Counted from the stretch's first letter, positions 8,041 to 17,217 are shown. The stretch: DNA of 64,000 nt from Lacicoccus halitifaciens (GCF_040544485.1 NZ_JBDZDV010000003.1:1-64000), one strand, 5' to 3'. Notes: generated by a model from the sequence alone, not told the origin. Numbers and translations: made by a program.

Positions 8041-9189
8041 CTATTTCAATACCTCATTGTAAATGAAATCCACATCTTCTCCCGCATATTGCCTCGGTAT
8101 GCGCCTTGCCAGGAGCGTCAGTGATTCGTACGGGATGGTGTCCACATAAGCGCTGTATTCATCCATGGACTGCGGTGAGTCGGGATCATTGCTGATGATG
8201 CATGCATGATCTCCGACTTTCGTATCCCCGGGCACCCGCACCATGATCGCATCCATGCAGACCCTGCCGACCACTGGACACTGGGCACCGCCCACCTCAA
8301 TTTCATAGCCGCTTCTTTTGCGGATGAAGCCATCTGCATAACCGATCGGCAGAGTTGCGACGGTTTCTTCCTCCCCGGCTGTATAGGTCCTGCCGTAACT
8401 CACTGCATCCCCCGGCGAGAGCTGATGGACCGCCGCCACGCGCGCCGTCAGTTCTATGGAAGGTTTCAGCCGGATATCCGTCGCAGCCTTCGTCTCCGGA
8501 CTCGGATAGTAACCGTACAACGATATGCCGATCCGGATAGCGTTGCAGAAATCCACGTCATAACATAATGCGCCTGCAGAGTTTTGGATGTGGATGTATC
8601 TTGGGCGCTCCACCTGCTCGACGATGCCGCGGAATGCTTCGATCTCCTGCTCCGTGATACCCCGGTCTTCGTCGGCGGAAGTCAGGTGACTGAAGATACC
8701 TTCATATATGAACCGGTCAAAGCTGTTGATTTCCTCGATCATGGCACGGATCTCCGCCACGTCCTTTGTACCGTAGCGGTTCATGCCGGTGTTCACTTTT
8801 ATGTGGATCCATACCTCTTTTTCATAAGTGTCGTTCACATTCGAGATGGCTTCCCTCACCCACTCGAGGTCTGCCGCCGTCACCGCAACCCTGTGCTGGA
8901 TTGCCTTGTTGATATCTTCAGGGTCTATCCGGCCGAGGACGAGGATTTTTTCCTTGGTGCCGTGCATCCTTAAATCGATGGCTTCATCCAGTGTCGCCAC
9001 GGCAAAGTAACTGACACCCCTGTCTGCCAGATATCCGGCGACTGTGTTGCTGCCGAGCCCGTAACCGTTCGCTTTCACGACGGCGATGAACGTCTTGTCC
9101 GGGTGCCTGCCCTGGATGACTTTGTAATTATGGTGGATCGCTTCCAAGTCTACATTGACCAATGTGCTTCTATAGTACCTTTCACTCAC
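8041..9189 (-). CDS. alr: alanine racemase
   Basis: PLP enzyme that makes D-alanine for peptidoglycan and teichoic acids, 382 residues. The PLP lysine is Lys39 in VVKANGYGLG, and the second catalytic base is the Tyr of DAVSYGRTY (about 265). HIKVNTGMNRYG and GRVCMDAIMV are further family motifs. The start is GTG, preceded by GAGGAGG; the gene begins 12 bp after acpS. The acpS-alr-mazEF-rsbUVW-sigB order is staphylococcal. Confidence 0.96.
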   Translation of the reverse strand: MSERYYRSTLVNVDLEAIHHNYKVIQGRHPDKTFIAVVKANGYGLGSNTVAGYLADRGVSYFAVATLDEAIDLRMHGTKEKILVLGRIDPEDINKAIQHRVAVTAADLEWVREAISNVNDTYEKEVWIHIKVNTGMNRYGTKDVAEIRAMIEEINSFDRFIYEGIFSHLTSADEDRGITEQEIEAFRGIVEQVERPRYIHIQNSAGALCYDVDFCNAIRIGISLYGYYPSPETKAATDIRLKPSIELTARVAAVHQLSPGDAVSYGRTYTAGEEETVATLPIGYADGFIRKRSGYEIEVGGAQCPVVGRVCMDAIMVRVPGDTKVGDHACIISNDPDSPQSMDEYSAYVDTIPYESLTLLARRIPRQYAGEDVDFIYNEVLK

Positions 9190-9201
9190 TGAACTGCCTC
9201 C

Positions 9202-9549
9202 TCATTGTGTTTCCAGGACAACCATCGCCATTGCGTAATCTTCCGAGTGCGAAATTGAAACATGGGCCCGCCGGTCATTCACGATGGATGGCTTCCCCCG
9301 GCTGTCATTCATGCAGTTGATCTCATTGAACGCTATGGATTCGCCTATGCCGCTGCCAAGCGCTTTTGCATATGCTTCCTTGACGGCGAAACGTCCTGCC
9401 AGAAACTCGGTCTGCCTGTTTTCATTCGGGATATTCCTGTATTTGTCCAACTCTTCGTCCGCCAATATCCTTTTGGCAAGACGGTGATCTTTATTCACTC
9501 TTTTTATGCGCCCTATCTCCACTATGTCTGTACCTATGCCTAAAATCAT
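9202..9549 (-). CDS. acpS: holo-[acyl-carrier-protein] synthase
   Basis: AcpS transfers 4'-phosphopantetheine from CoA to acyl carrier protein, the activation step of fatty-acid synthesis. The protein has 115 residues. Magnesium ligands are Asp8 (GIGTDIVEI) and the Glu of GRFAVKEAYAKALG. The ATG overlaps the stop of the upstream PH-domain gene by 4 bp. It pairs functionally with coaW and fabZ elsewhere in the window. Confidence 0.96.
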   Translation of the reverse strand: MILGIGTDIVEIGRIKRVNKDHRLAKRILADEELDKYRNIPNENRQTEFLAGRFAVKEAYAKALGSGIGESIAFNEINCMNDSRGKPSIVNDRRAHVSISHSEDYAMAMVVLETQ

Positions 9550-10019
9550 ACTTCCAACCTCGATTGATTATTGATGATGTCGCGTATCATGGCCCTCAGC
9601 TGATCCGCGTCCCCTTCGTGAAGCTCGGGGATGTAAACTCTTTCAGCCGGCGTCCTTAAACTGATGCCTTTGAGATTCATCCTTCTCATCAGCGGGCCGA
9701 CTGTCGTATCGATATTTTGAATCCTGTATATCGGTACAGTCTTCTGCCTTTTTATGAATATGCCTTCATGGACGTGGATTTCATCATCAAATATGCCGTA
9801 TCTGAAATAACGGAATTTCAATTTGGGCACAAGCCATATATCCACAACGACGATATAAACCGTGATCAAAAGGAATACCGCGGGTATATACCAGGGCAGG
9901 AAATCCAGGGCCGTGACGGAGAGGATGTAGACCAGTGCCGTCGCGAGTAAAAATATGAACGCATAAATGCCTGCTTTAATCCTCCATAATCTGATCGCTT
10001 TCGGAGATATTTTCTTCAT
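9546..10019 (-). CDS. small PH-domain (YdbS-like) membrane protein
   Basis: Two N-terminal membrane segments (about residues 15-37 and 43-63) are followed by one bacterial PH domain (bPH_2 type), with the typical run FDDEIHVHEGIF, TVPIYRIQNIDTT and GPLMRRMNLKGISLRT. It has 157 residues. The gene overlaps the 3' end of the upstream YdbT-like gene by 44 bp and acpS by 4 bp. It is the third PH-domain gene of the cluster. Bacillus YdbS/YdbT have been linked to resistance to other strains' antimicrobial compounds; the role here is not known. Confidence 0.8.
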   Translation of the reverse strand: MKKISPKAIRLWRIKAGIYAFIFLLATALVYILSVTALDFLPWYIPAVFLLITVYIVVVDIWLVPKLKFRYFRYGIFDDEIHVHEGIFIKRQKTVPIYRIQNIDTTVGPLMRRMNLKGISLRTPAERVYIPELHEGDADQLRAMIRDIINNQSRLEV

Positions 10020-11541
10020 CCGTCCTGCCCCCTTCCTTTATCCAATCCCATATGATGCCGATATCCTGCCTGTCTATGAACCTGACCGTCGCAGTCGATC
10101 CGACGATGCCGGCTGCGGTCGTCACTGATATATTGGCGAGCTTTGAACGGATGAGAAATGGATTTTCCGTAATCTGGCCCTCGATGACTTTATCATGCTT
10201 GATGACAAAATGGCTTCTCGTGAAAAATCCCGTTGTAAGCAGGTTGATTTCATCGTCCCTGATCACATAACCATTGTTCCTTGCCGCATAGACTCCGGCC
10301 GCAATCGTGACGGCCATCACCCCGAGTCCAAGTATCCATGCCCAGCTGAGCAGGTAATACTGGACGGCTGCGGTGGCAAGGATCAGTATGACAGTTGAAA
10401 CCTGGAAATATCTGCGGTAACCACGGAGCGGCACGCAGCCCTCCGGCTTGATCACGTCATAGTTCGGCAGTATCTCTTCAATGACTTCATACAAAGTGTT
10501 CCTTTTTATGAAAGGCATGAGTTCCACTGTACTGGTTGCATCCTCGCCTTCAAAAGTATCACTCGTTATCGTCACCGACAATGAATAATAACCGATCATC
10601 CTTCTGATCAGGGAATCCCTGATGATGATGTTCTGGACCCTGTTGACATTCACGCTCTTATGCTTCTTTTCAAGCAGTCCGTACTCCACTGCGAGATCAT
10701 CACCTTTTTTATACAATGCGTAATCATGGTATTTGATGTAAAGGATGATCACCCCGATAGCATAGCCGACGGCCACAAAGAATATTACAGCGACCGACAG
10801 TGCAATCATGGAGTTTTGGAACAGCGTGCCGAAATAATCGATATAACGTTCCACGATGAACTGCGTGCCGATGATGTTCAGTATCGCAAAAACAATGGCG
10901 AGGAACGCGCCGAGTGCGCCGCTCGTCATGCTCATCAGCAGCAATTCCGCACGGCTCAGCCTGTGGAGCACTTCGAAGGTCCGCTTCGGCTGTGCCTCGG
11001 CCAGTGCCGCATCCCCATCCTGCCTCGGCCATGGGCTGGCATCGCCGATCTGCACATTTTCAACATCCTTTTTATCCTGTGCAATCTTCTCCTGCTCATC
11101 ATAGATGATGGACTGCAGCGCTTCGGCCTGGGTTTTCTTCATCGTATCTATGACGATGCCTTCGCCTGGTGTGAATACCTGGAGTTTCACGGCTTTGAAC
11201 AGGCGGTGGAAAATCGGTTCCGAGAAGTCGATCGACTGGATGCGCTCTATATCAAATTCCTTTTCACGCCTCGTCAAAATCCCGTCCTTATATATGAACT
11301 TGCCGTCTTCTATCCAGAATCTCGTCCTGTACTTGTTGATGAAGTCAAGGCCGCCGAACAGGATGACCAGAAAGAGGAATATCCCAACGACCCCAAAAAT
11401 CCATGTCAGTGAAATATTGCCGGACATGATCGTCTCCCTCTGGTTGAAGAAGACGATGACAAGCGGAATCCATAAATTCCTGAACGCATTGACGACACTG
11501 CCCAGATAAGCAATCGGATGAAGCTTCTGAGGACTATACAT
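9976..11541 (-). CDS. YdbT-like protein with repeated PH domains
   Basis: A 521-residue membrane protein of the YdbT type. I see paired N-terminal hydrophobic segments and three bPH_2-like stretches (DGILTRREKEFDIERIQSID, EYGLLEKKHKSVNVNRVQNI and TTGFFTRSHFVIKHDKV), each after a pair of membrane segments. A charged linker (about residues 150-185) separates the first and second parts. It overlaps the upstream YdbS-like gene by 8 bp, so the two are coupled and probably form one membrane complex. Function is unknown. Confidence 0.8.
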   Translation of the reverse strand: MYSPQKLHPIAYLGSVVNAFRNLWIPLVIVFFNQRETIMSGNISLTWIFGVVGIFLFLVILFGGLDFINKYRTRFWIEDGKFIYKDGILTRREKEFDIERIQSIDFSEPIFHRLFKAVKLQVFTPGEGIVIDTMKKTQAEALQSIIYDEQEKIAQDKKDVENVQIGDASPWPRQDGDAALAEAQPKRTFEVLHRLSRAELLLMSMTSGALGAFLAIVFAILNIIGTQFIVERYIDYFGTLFQNSMIALSVAVIFFVAVGYAIGVIILYIKYHDYALYKKGDDLAVEYGLLEKKHKSVNVNRVQNIIIRDSLIRRMIGYYSLSVTITSDTFEGEDATSTVELMPFIKRNTLYEVIEEILPNYDVIKPEGCVPLRGYRRYFQVSTVILILATAAVQYYLLSWAWILGLGVMAVTIAAGVYAARNNGYVIRDDEINLLTTGFFTRSHFVIKHDKVIEGQITENPFLIRSKLANISVTTAAGIVGSTATVRFIDRQDIGIIWDWIKEGGRTDEENISESDQIMED

Positions 11542-11998
11542 CAGAAATCTCCTCCTTTACCATATCGATGATCTGTTTCTTGAGCTGCCCGCCTTCACTG
11601 ATTTCAATCGGCGGCATATCTATGCCCATGCTGGCCGTCTTTGCGCGCAGGATGGAAAGACCGTACCTTCTCGAGACCGGTCCGGTCGAGAGTTCCACAC
11701 CCTGTATCCGCTTGATCGGTATCAGGGTGGTCCTGATGATGATGAACCCCTTTTTGACGATGATCTGTTCTTCTGCAAGCTCATACCGCGTCACCCTGTA
11801 AAATATCAATGGCCTGATGATGACATTAATGATGAATAAAACAATGAAAATGCCGGCAGCAGACCATATGACGTAAGCCGGCCAGTCGAACCACAGGCTG
11901 AGGCCTGTGACGGCACCTGCGATGATGAACCAGAACAACATATCGATCATCGCCCTCACCCTCATGTAAGGTACAGCTTCACTCGATAATCTTTTCAT
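11534..11998 (-). CDS. YdbS-like PH-domain membrane protein
   Basis: A 154-residue protein with two membrane segments (about 17-37 and 43-65) and a single bPH_2 domain (EQIIVKKGFIIIRTTLIPIK, then RIQGVELSTGPVSRRYGLS). It is the first gene of the PH-PH-PH-acpS-alr run and overlaps the YdbT-like gene by 8 bp. The ATG follows AAGGAAGG. Confidence 0.8.
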   Translation of the reverse strand: MKRLSSEAVPYMRVRAMIDMLFWFIIAGAVTGLSLWFDWPAYVIWSAAGIFIVLFIINVIIRPLIFYRVTRYELAEEQIIVKKGFIIIRTTLIPIKRIQGVELSTGPVSRRYGLSILRAKTASMGIDMPPIEISEGGQLKKQIIDMVKEEISDV

Positions 11999-12064
11999 AT
12001 TGACCTTCCTTCGGCATAAAAGATTTTTCCTGCTCTGTCATTATACCTTCATTCACCATTATAC

Positions 12065-12096
12065 TAAATAAAAGCATCCACCTTAAGGGGATGCTT
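12065..12096 (-). terminator. terminator of cshA
   Basis: Minus-strand AAGCATCC and GGATGCTT form an 8-bp stem around CCTTAAGGT, followed by TTATTT. It lies just downstream of the cshA stop. Confidence 0.75.
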
Positions 12097-12108
12097 TCAT
12101 AAGTTTCA

Positions 12109-13593
12109 TTATTTAAGGTGATCTTTGAATGTACGTCCGGTTTTGTTCCGGCGCTGGGATTGCGGCTTGCCGCTTCCGCCTCTGTTGTCATTGCGTTTTT
12201 GCGGGCGCCCTTTTTTGGAACCTTTATAGTTTGAAGAAGATTTGCCGCCGCGGCGTCCGCCGCCGCCTCTTTTGGATAACGGTTTTTCAAATGACAGCTG
12301 GATGTTTTCATCCTGTCTTGAGAACATGAATTCATTCAGCATTGCAGAAATGACATTTTCAGCACCGTGCGCTTCGATGAGCTTCTCTGCAATTTCCTTG
12401 GTCACTGAACTGTCGTCGTTTTCGATCCATCCAGTGATCTTGTCGAACACTTCGTTCTGCCTTGATGCCTCAACCTCTTTTTTGTTAGGCGGTCTTAAGG
12501 AACGGATGGTTTTATTCTTGTCGTTTTCAATCATCCTGAGATAATCCATCTCGACCGGATTGACGAATGTCAGCGCCATGCCTTTGTGACCGGCCCTGCC
12601 TGTACGTCCGATACGGTGCGTATAGCTCTCTGCATCCTGCGGGATGTCGAAGTTATACACGTGGGATACGCCTGAAATATCGAGGCCCCTCGCTGCAACG
12701 TCGGTTGCCACAAGTATATCCAGTGAATTATTCTTGAATTTCTTGAGCACTTCAAGCCGCTTCGACTGGGTGATGTCACCATGCAGCCCTTCAGCACGGT
12801 AGCCTTTCGCGATGAGTGCGCCCGTCAGTTCGTCGACCCGGCGTTTCGTACGTCCGAAGACGATCGCGAGTTCCGGCTGGTGCACATCCAGGAAGTCGGA
12901 GAATACATCGAGCTTTTCAAGCTCCTTGACGATCGTGTAGTTCTCATCGATCTGCGGATTGTTTGACGACTGGCTCATCGTCTTGACGATTTCCGGATTC
13001 ACCATGAAGCGTGTGACCAGCTCCTGGATCGCTCTCGGCATCGTCGCAGAGAACAGCAATGTCTGACGGCCTTCAAGCGGCACTTCTGACATGATGAATT
13101 TGACATCATCGATGAAGCCCATGTTCATCATTTCATCCGCTTCATCCAGGACAAGCATGTTCACATCCTGCAGCTTCAATGTGCGGCGCTTGATATGGTC
13201 AATCATCCTGCCTGGTGTGCCGACCACTATTTCAGGCCTTCTCTTCAATTCCTTGATCTGGCGGTCGATGCTCATGCCGCCGAAGATCACTGCTACATGC
13301 AGCTTCTTATACTTCGCAAATTTGTTCAATTCCTCTGAAACCTGGACAGCCAGCTCACGGGTCGGTGTCAAAATAATATTCTGTATGCCTTCGCCTTTGA
13401 CTGATTTCTCTATGATCGGTATGCCGAATGCACCTGTTTTACCCGTTCCTGTCTGCGCCTGGCCAAGTACGTCCCGGCCTTCCAGTGCTATAGGAATACT
13501 TTTTTCCTGTATCGGTGTAGGTGTTTCAAAGCCCATATCACTCACGGCTTTGAGTATTTCCTCACTGACACCTAATTCTTTAAAAAACTTCAA
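12109..13593 (-). CDS. cshA: DEAD-box RNA helicase CshA
   Basis: ATP-dependent RNA helicase, 494 residues, of the type associated with the RNA degradosome and cold growth. Motif I is AQTGTGKT (46-53), motif II DEAD (about 150), motif III SAT and motif VI HRIGRTGR. The C-terminal tail is basic and rich in Gly, Arg and Ser, as expected for an RNA-binding tail. The start is TTG, with GGAG eight bases upstream. Its own terminator follows. A TTAGTATA inverted repeat sits in the promoter region. Confidence 0.95.
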   Translation of the reverse strand: MKFFKELGVSEEILKAVSDMGFETPTPIQEKSIPIALEGRDVLGQAQTGTGKTGAFGIPIIEKSVKGEGIQNIILTPTRELAVQVSEELNKFAKYKKLHVAVIFGGMSIDRQIKELKRRPEIVVGTPGRMIDHIKRRTLKLQDVNMLVLDEADEMMNMGFIDDVKFIMSEVPLEGRQTLLFSATMPRAIQELVTRFMVNPEIVKTMSQSSNNPQIDENYTIVKELEKLDVFSDFLDVHQPELAIVFGRTKRRVDELTGALIAKGYRAEGLHGDITQSKRLEVLKKFKNNSLDILVATDVAARGLDISGVSHVYNFDIPQDAESYTHRIGRTGRAGHKGMALTFVNPVEMDYLRMIENDKNKTIRSLRPPNKKEVEASRQNEVFDKITGWIENDDSSVTKEIAEKLIEAHGAENVISAMLNEFMFSRQDENIQLSFEKPLSKRGGGGRRGGKSSSNYKGSKKGRPQKRNDNRGGSGKPQSQRRNKTGRTFKDHLK

Positions 13594-13628
13594 CTTTTAG
13601 TCTCCTTTGACTCTTAACGTTCAATTAT

Positions 13629-13651
13629 TTAGTATAACTACTCTATACTAA
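13629..13651. repeat. inverted repeat upstream of cshA
   Basis: TTAGTATA and TATACTAA (perfect 8-bp arms, 7-bp centre) lie in the cshA 5' region. The right arm (minus strand) contains a TATACT that could serve as a -10 element, so a repressor site is possible. No known operator is recognised. Confidence 0.45.
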
Positions 13652-13665
13652 CACCATTTACACAA

Positions 13666-14370
13666 TTACTCAAGGACTGTTTTCATGTCCAGGAATAAAA
13701 AGCGTTCTGCAGCGATGTTCAGCGTATGCTGGTGGTTTTCTGTATAAGCCATGATATGCGGTGCGTTTTCAATCAGTTCGACCCGGCAGTTCTTCATTTT
13801 CCTCTGGGCCTCCACGCTCGACATGTACGGCACCAACAGGTCGATCGTCCCATGGATGATCAATGTTTCCGAATCGATCTCCTCATAATCGGGCATCTTC
13901 GCATCCATTATGGCACGGAATTCGTTGAATGCCTGCAGGGATAATTTCGGCAGCCTGCTCCTCACGACATCCATCGTCTTCAGTTTGAAATGCTCGGCCA
14001 GGCCCTCCGGCCTGAGGTTCAACCGTGCAAGCCGGTTGATGTGCGTATGTTCGAACGCCGGGGCGATCAGCAGAAGCTTATCCACACGGTTATGCTGTGC
14101 GATATGGCTCGCAAACAGGCCGCCCATCGAAAACCCGACGATGTAGATTTCATCGACTTTCCGGGAGAGGACCTCGTATGCCTCAAATGCCTCGTCATAC
14201 CAGTCGTCACCCGTCACATTGTTGAAATCCAGATGATGCCCGTGGCCGGGATAGACCGGAAACTCGTATTCGAATTCATACCTGGGTTTCAGGTAACGGA
14301 ACAGCGGCTCGAGCTCATAGCGCCCGCCGGTATACCCATGCAGGAATAAAACACCGATTTTACCAGATAT
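13666..14370 (-). CDS. alpha/beta hydrolase, carboxylesterase type
   Basis: Serine hydrolase of the small carboxylesterase/monoglyceride lipase type. The oxyanion motif FLHGYTGG is near the N-terminus, the nucleophile elbow is GFSMGG, Asp is in IHGTIDLLVP and His is in ENAPHIMAY. A GTG at 14217 would drop the HG motif, so the true start must be further upstream. The frame is open to a stop at 14377-14379, but it contains no ATG, GTG or TTG before the HG motif. I place the start tentatively at ATA 14370, about nine bases after GAGAGGA, overlapping the end of murF by 11 bp. A sequencing error or a frame change from murF cannot be excluded. Confidence 0.72.
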   Translation of the reverse strand: MSGKIGVLFLHGYTGGRYELEPLFRYLKPRYEFEYEFPVYPGHGHHLDFNNVTGDDWYDEAFEAYEVLSRKVDEIYIVGFSMGGLFASHIAQHNRVDKLLLIAPAFEHTHINRLARLNLRPEGLAEHFKLKTMDVVRSRLPKLSLQAFNEFRAIMDAKMPDYEEIDSETLIIHGTIDLLVPYMSSVEAQRKMKNCRVELIENAPHIMAYTENHQHTLNIAAERFLFLDMKTVLE

Positions 14371-15721
14371 GACTCTTCATCCTCTCCATCTCCATGCCGC
14401 GGGAACCTTTCAAAAGCACCACCGTGTCTTCATCAAGCATCCCTTCAAGGTGTCCGGCAAGCGTTTCTATATCGTCGAAATGCCGGCTGCCGGCGATACC
14501 TGCGGCCTCAGCTATGAATTTTGCATCACTGCCGAAAGTGAACAGCTCGAAATCACTGCCGGTCCGTCCGATATGTTCACCGACGGATTGGTGGAGTGCT
14601 TCACTGTACTCACCCAGTTCGAGTATATCCGCAAGCACCAGGATCTTTTTGGAGTAATCGAGGCCGGCCACTGTGTCCACCGCACTTTTCATGCTTGAGG
14701 GGCTGGCGTTGTACGCATCATTGATGATGAGCGCCCCGCTCCGGTGGACAGCCTGTTCCATGCGCATCGATGACACATTCAAATTTTTGAATCTGCCGGC
14801 GACGGCTGCCATATCTTTTCCGGCCGCTTCTGCTGCAAGCAGGCTGAGGGATGCGTTCATTGCATTATGACTGCCCAGCTGCGGGATGTCAACATGGAGC
14901 CCGTCCATCTCAAATGAAGTGCCGTCCGCATTTTGTGTGATGTTGGAGATGATATGGTCATTTTCTTCGGACAGGCCTGCACTCGTCATTTTGAAATGGT
15001 GCGGCCCTTTCCCCGTCAATTCGTTCAGCAGAGGATAGTCTTTGGAGTAGATCAGCACCCCGTCCTCCTTCAGTCCGTCGACGATTTCATACTTCGCTTC
15101 CGCGATCTTCTCCCTGGATCCGAGCTTCTCTATATGCGATTCACCCACATTCGTGATGATCGCGATATCCGGCTTTGCGAGTGTGCTTAAAAAGTGGATG
15201 TCGCCTTTTTGGTCCATGCCCATTTCGAGTATCGAGATCTCGGTGTCATCATCCAGTTCGAGGAGGGTCAGGGGGAGCCCGATCTCATTGTTGTAGTTCC
15301 CGATGGTCTTTTTGACTTTGTGATCATCAGCAAGCAGGCACTCCACCATATCCTTCGTCGTCGTCTTGCCGTTTGAGCCGGTGATTGCGATGACTGTCGG
15401 ATCAACCGCTTCCAGATGGCGCTTTGCGATCATCTGCAGTGCCCGGAGGCCGTCTTCGACATGGATCAGGGGACGGCCTGCATCCGTTTCTTCAAGCGGC
15501 GCTTCCGTCAGCGAGACGCCCGCCCCTTTTGAAAATGCATCCCCTATGAACCGGTGCCCGTCCACATTCTCACCTTTGAAGGGGATGAATATATTTCCTT
15601 TTTGTATCGTCCTTGTATCTATGGAAGCACCGGCGATGAATGTCTCCCCCATGGCGGCGGCCTTTTCATTCATCCTGCCGTTACAATATTCAGCAACTTG
15701 ATTGATGGAAATTTTAATCAT
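14360..15721 (-). CDS. murF: MurF, UDP-MurNAc-tripeptide D-Ala-D-Ala ligase
   Basis: Adds D-alanyl-D-alanine to UDP-MurNAc-tripeptide, the last cytoplasmic step in building the peptidoglycan pentapeptide. It has 453 residues. The N-terminal UDP-binding domain is followed by the ATP-binding central domain, with P-loop ITGSNGKTT (113-121), and a C-terminal ligase domain (LIINDAYNASPSSMKSAV). The usual staphylococcal partner ddl is not next to it. Divergent rodA lies upstream across a 126-bp A+T-rich gap. Confidence 0.95.
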   Translation of the reverse strand: MIKISINQVAEYCNGRMNEKAAAMGETFIAGASIDTRTIQKGNIFIPFKGENVDGHRFIGDAFSKGAGVSLTEAPLEETDAGRPLIHVEDGLRALQMIAKRHLEAVDPTVIAITGSNGKTTTKDMVECLLADDHKVKKTIGNYNNEIGLPLTLLELDDDTEISILEMGMDQKGDIHFLSTLAKPDIAIITNVGESHIEKLGSREKIAEAKYEIVDGLKEDGVLIYSKDYPLLNELTGKGPHHFKMTSAGLSEENDHIISNITQNADGTSFEMDGLHVDIPQLGSHNAMNASLSLLAAEAAGKDMAAVAGRFKNLNVSSMRMEQAVHRSGALIINDAYNASPSSMKSAVDTVAGLDYSKKILVLADILELGEYSEALHQSVGEHIGRTGSDFELFTFGSDAKFIAEAAGIAGSRHFDDIETLAGHLEGMLDEDTVVLLKGSRGMEMERMKSHIW

Positions 15722-15847
15722 TTTTTTAATCCGTCCATTTCACAGTTATAATAAATTTGTTGAAAATTTTATATCATATCTCTCATATCCAATTATAAAA
15801 TATAGTATACTTGAATTCACGATTTTATTTTGGATAGGGTGATATTC

Positions 15848-17029
15848 TTGCAAGATAACCAAGGATACAAAAGACAGAATACCAACTTTCTGTCCCGCAT
15901 CGACTGGATACTGGTGCTGCTGCTGGCTACACTCGCCCTGATCAGCATATTCACCATCTCATCAGCAATGACCAGCGGCCAGTATGAAACTGACTTTGCG
16001 GTGCGGCAGACTTTATTTTATATACTCGGCTTCATTTCATTATTCATCATCACTTTCATACCCGTAAAATTTTTCAAGAATTATATATGGGTGCTGTACG
16101 GCATCGGTGTATTGAGCCTCGTCATATTATTCATTGCGCCCGTCTCGTCGGTCACCCCGATCATAAATGGTGCCAAGAGCTGGTACCAGTTCGGCTTCAT
16201 CAGCATACAGCCGTCGGAATTCATGAAGGTGCTTTACATAATGGCGATGGCCTACGTGATACATCAGCACAACAAATACAGGATCACCACGGATTTAAGC
16301 GCCGACATCAAATTGCTCTTCAAGCTTTTCCTCGTATCCGTACTGCCGATGATTTTCATACTCGTGCAGAATGACCTCGGTACGGTCCTTGTCCTGATTG
16401 CCATATTGTTCGGCATGATCCTCGTATCCGGCATCAGCCTGTGGATCATCCTGCCGACGCTCGCCGTCGCTGCAACTACCGGGATGGCACTCATCCTCGG
16501 CATCCTTTACAGGCCGGACCTGCTGCAGACGTACCTCGGCGTGCGGCCCTACCAGTTTGAACGCATATATTCCTGGCTGCAGCCTGAAATGTATGCTACA
16601 GAAGGCGGTTTCCAGCTGAGCAATTCCATGCGGGCCATCGGCTCCGGCGGGATTGAAGGCAAGGGGTTCGGCCAGGGCATCGTCTATATACCCGAAAACC
16701 ATACCGACTTCATCTTCACGATCATCGGGGAGGAATTCGGCTTCATCGGTGCGACGCTCGTCATCGCCCTGTTGTTCATGCTCATGCTCCATCTTGTGAG
16801 GATTGCGCTGACGGTCAAAGATCCGTTTTCCTCATATTTCATAGCCGGTTACTTATCACTGTTGATATTCCATATTTTCCAGAACATCGGCATGACCATC
16901 CAGCTTGTCCCAATCACCGGCCTGCCGCTGCCTTTCCTGAGTTACGGCGGAAGCGGCCTGTGGGCGAATATGATTGCGATGGGCATCGTGATGAGCATCT
17001 ATTTCCATCAATATAAATTAAAGAAATAA
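15848..17029 (+). CDS. rodA: SEDS peptidoglycan polymerase RodA
   Basis: Polytopic glycosyltransferase of the SEDS family (about ten membrane segments), 393 residues. Conserved signatures are IPENHTDFIFTIIGEEFG, which carries the catalytic Asp, and PITGLPLPFLSYGGSG near the C-terminus. I choose the TTG at 15848 because AGGGTGA lies just upstream; the in-frame TTG 18 bp earlier has no ribosome-binding site. RodA rather than FtsW is favoured by the short tails and the lack of division genes nearby, but this is not certain. Confidence 0.88.
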   Translation: MQDNQGYKRQNTNFLSRIDWILVLLLATLALISIFTISSAMTSGQYETDFAVRQTLFYILGFISLFIITFIPVKFFKNYIWVLYGIGVLSLVILFIAPVSSVTPIINGAKSWYQFGFISIQPSEFMKVLYIMAMAYVIHQHNKYRITTDLSADIKLLFKLFLVSVLPMIFILVQNDLGTVLVLIAILFGMILVSGISLWIILPTLAVAATTGMALILGILYRPDLLQTYLGVRPYQFERIYSWLQPEMYATEGGFQLSNSMRAIGSGGIEGKGFGQGIVYIPENHTDFIFTIIGEEFGFIGATLVIALLFMLMLHLVRIALTVKDPFSSYFIAGYLSLLIFHIFQNIGMTIQLVPITGLPLPFLSYGGSGLWANMIAMGIVMSIYFHQYKLKK

Positions 17030-17069
17030 AAAAAGTGCAGCCGGATTTTTATCCTGACTGCATTTTTTT
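17028..17069. terminator. terminator between rodA and the 49-aa gene
   Basis: An imperfect hairpin (AAAAAGTGCAG and CTGCATTTTTTT, with one bulge) follows the rodA stop and ends at the stop of the convergent small gene. Runs of A and T flank both sides. Confidence 0.7.
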
Positions 17070-17217
17070 AAATATTTTGTTCTTTTAGTTTTAATTTTTC
17101 GTTTGTAGCGATACGATTCATAATATCGAACCTTGAGCTCGAAACCTTTACCTTGACCCCGAGTTCATTTAGCAACGTGACGACTTGTCTGACTTTAGAA
17201 TTGTCGATTTTGTGCAT
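17068..17217 (-). CDS. small protein of 49 residues, unknown function
   Basis: An open frame with a very good start: ATG five bases after AGGAGTG, and an extended -10 like TGGTAATAT further upstream. The product begins MHKIDNSKVRQVVTLLNEL and ends in a Lys-rich helix (NEKLKLKEQNI). It is likely mostly helical, with no membrane segment or cysteine. Its stop lies in the terminator shared with rodA. I do not recognise the family. The strong ribosome-binding site and neat fit between rodA and cls argue that it is real. Confidence 0.65.
   Translation of the reverse strand: MHKIDNSKVRQVVTLLNELGVKVKVSSSRFDIMNRIATNEKLKLKEQNI

Noticed and set aside
11979..12335. Minus-strand frame rich in Ala at the end of cshA
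   Set aside because: It overlaps the Gly/Arg-rich tail of cshA in another frame and crosses its terminator.
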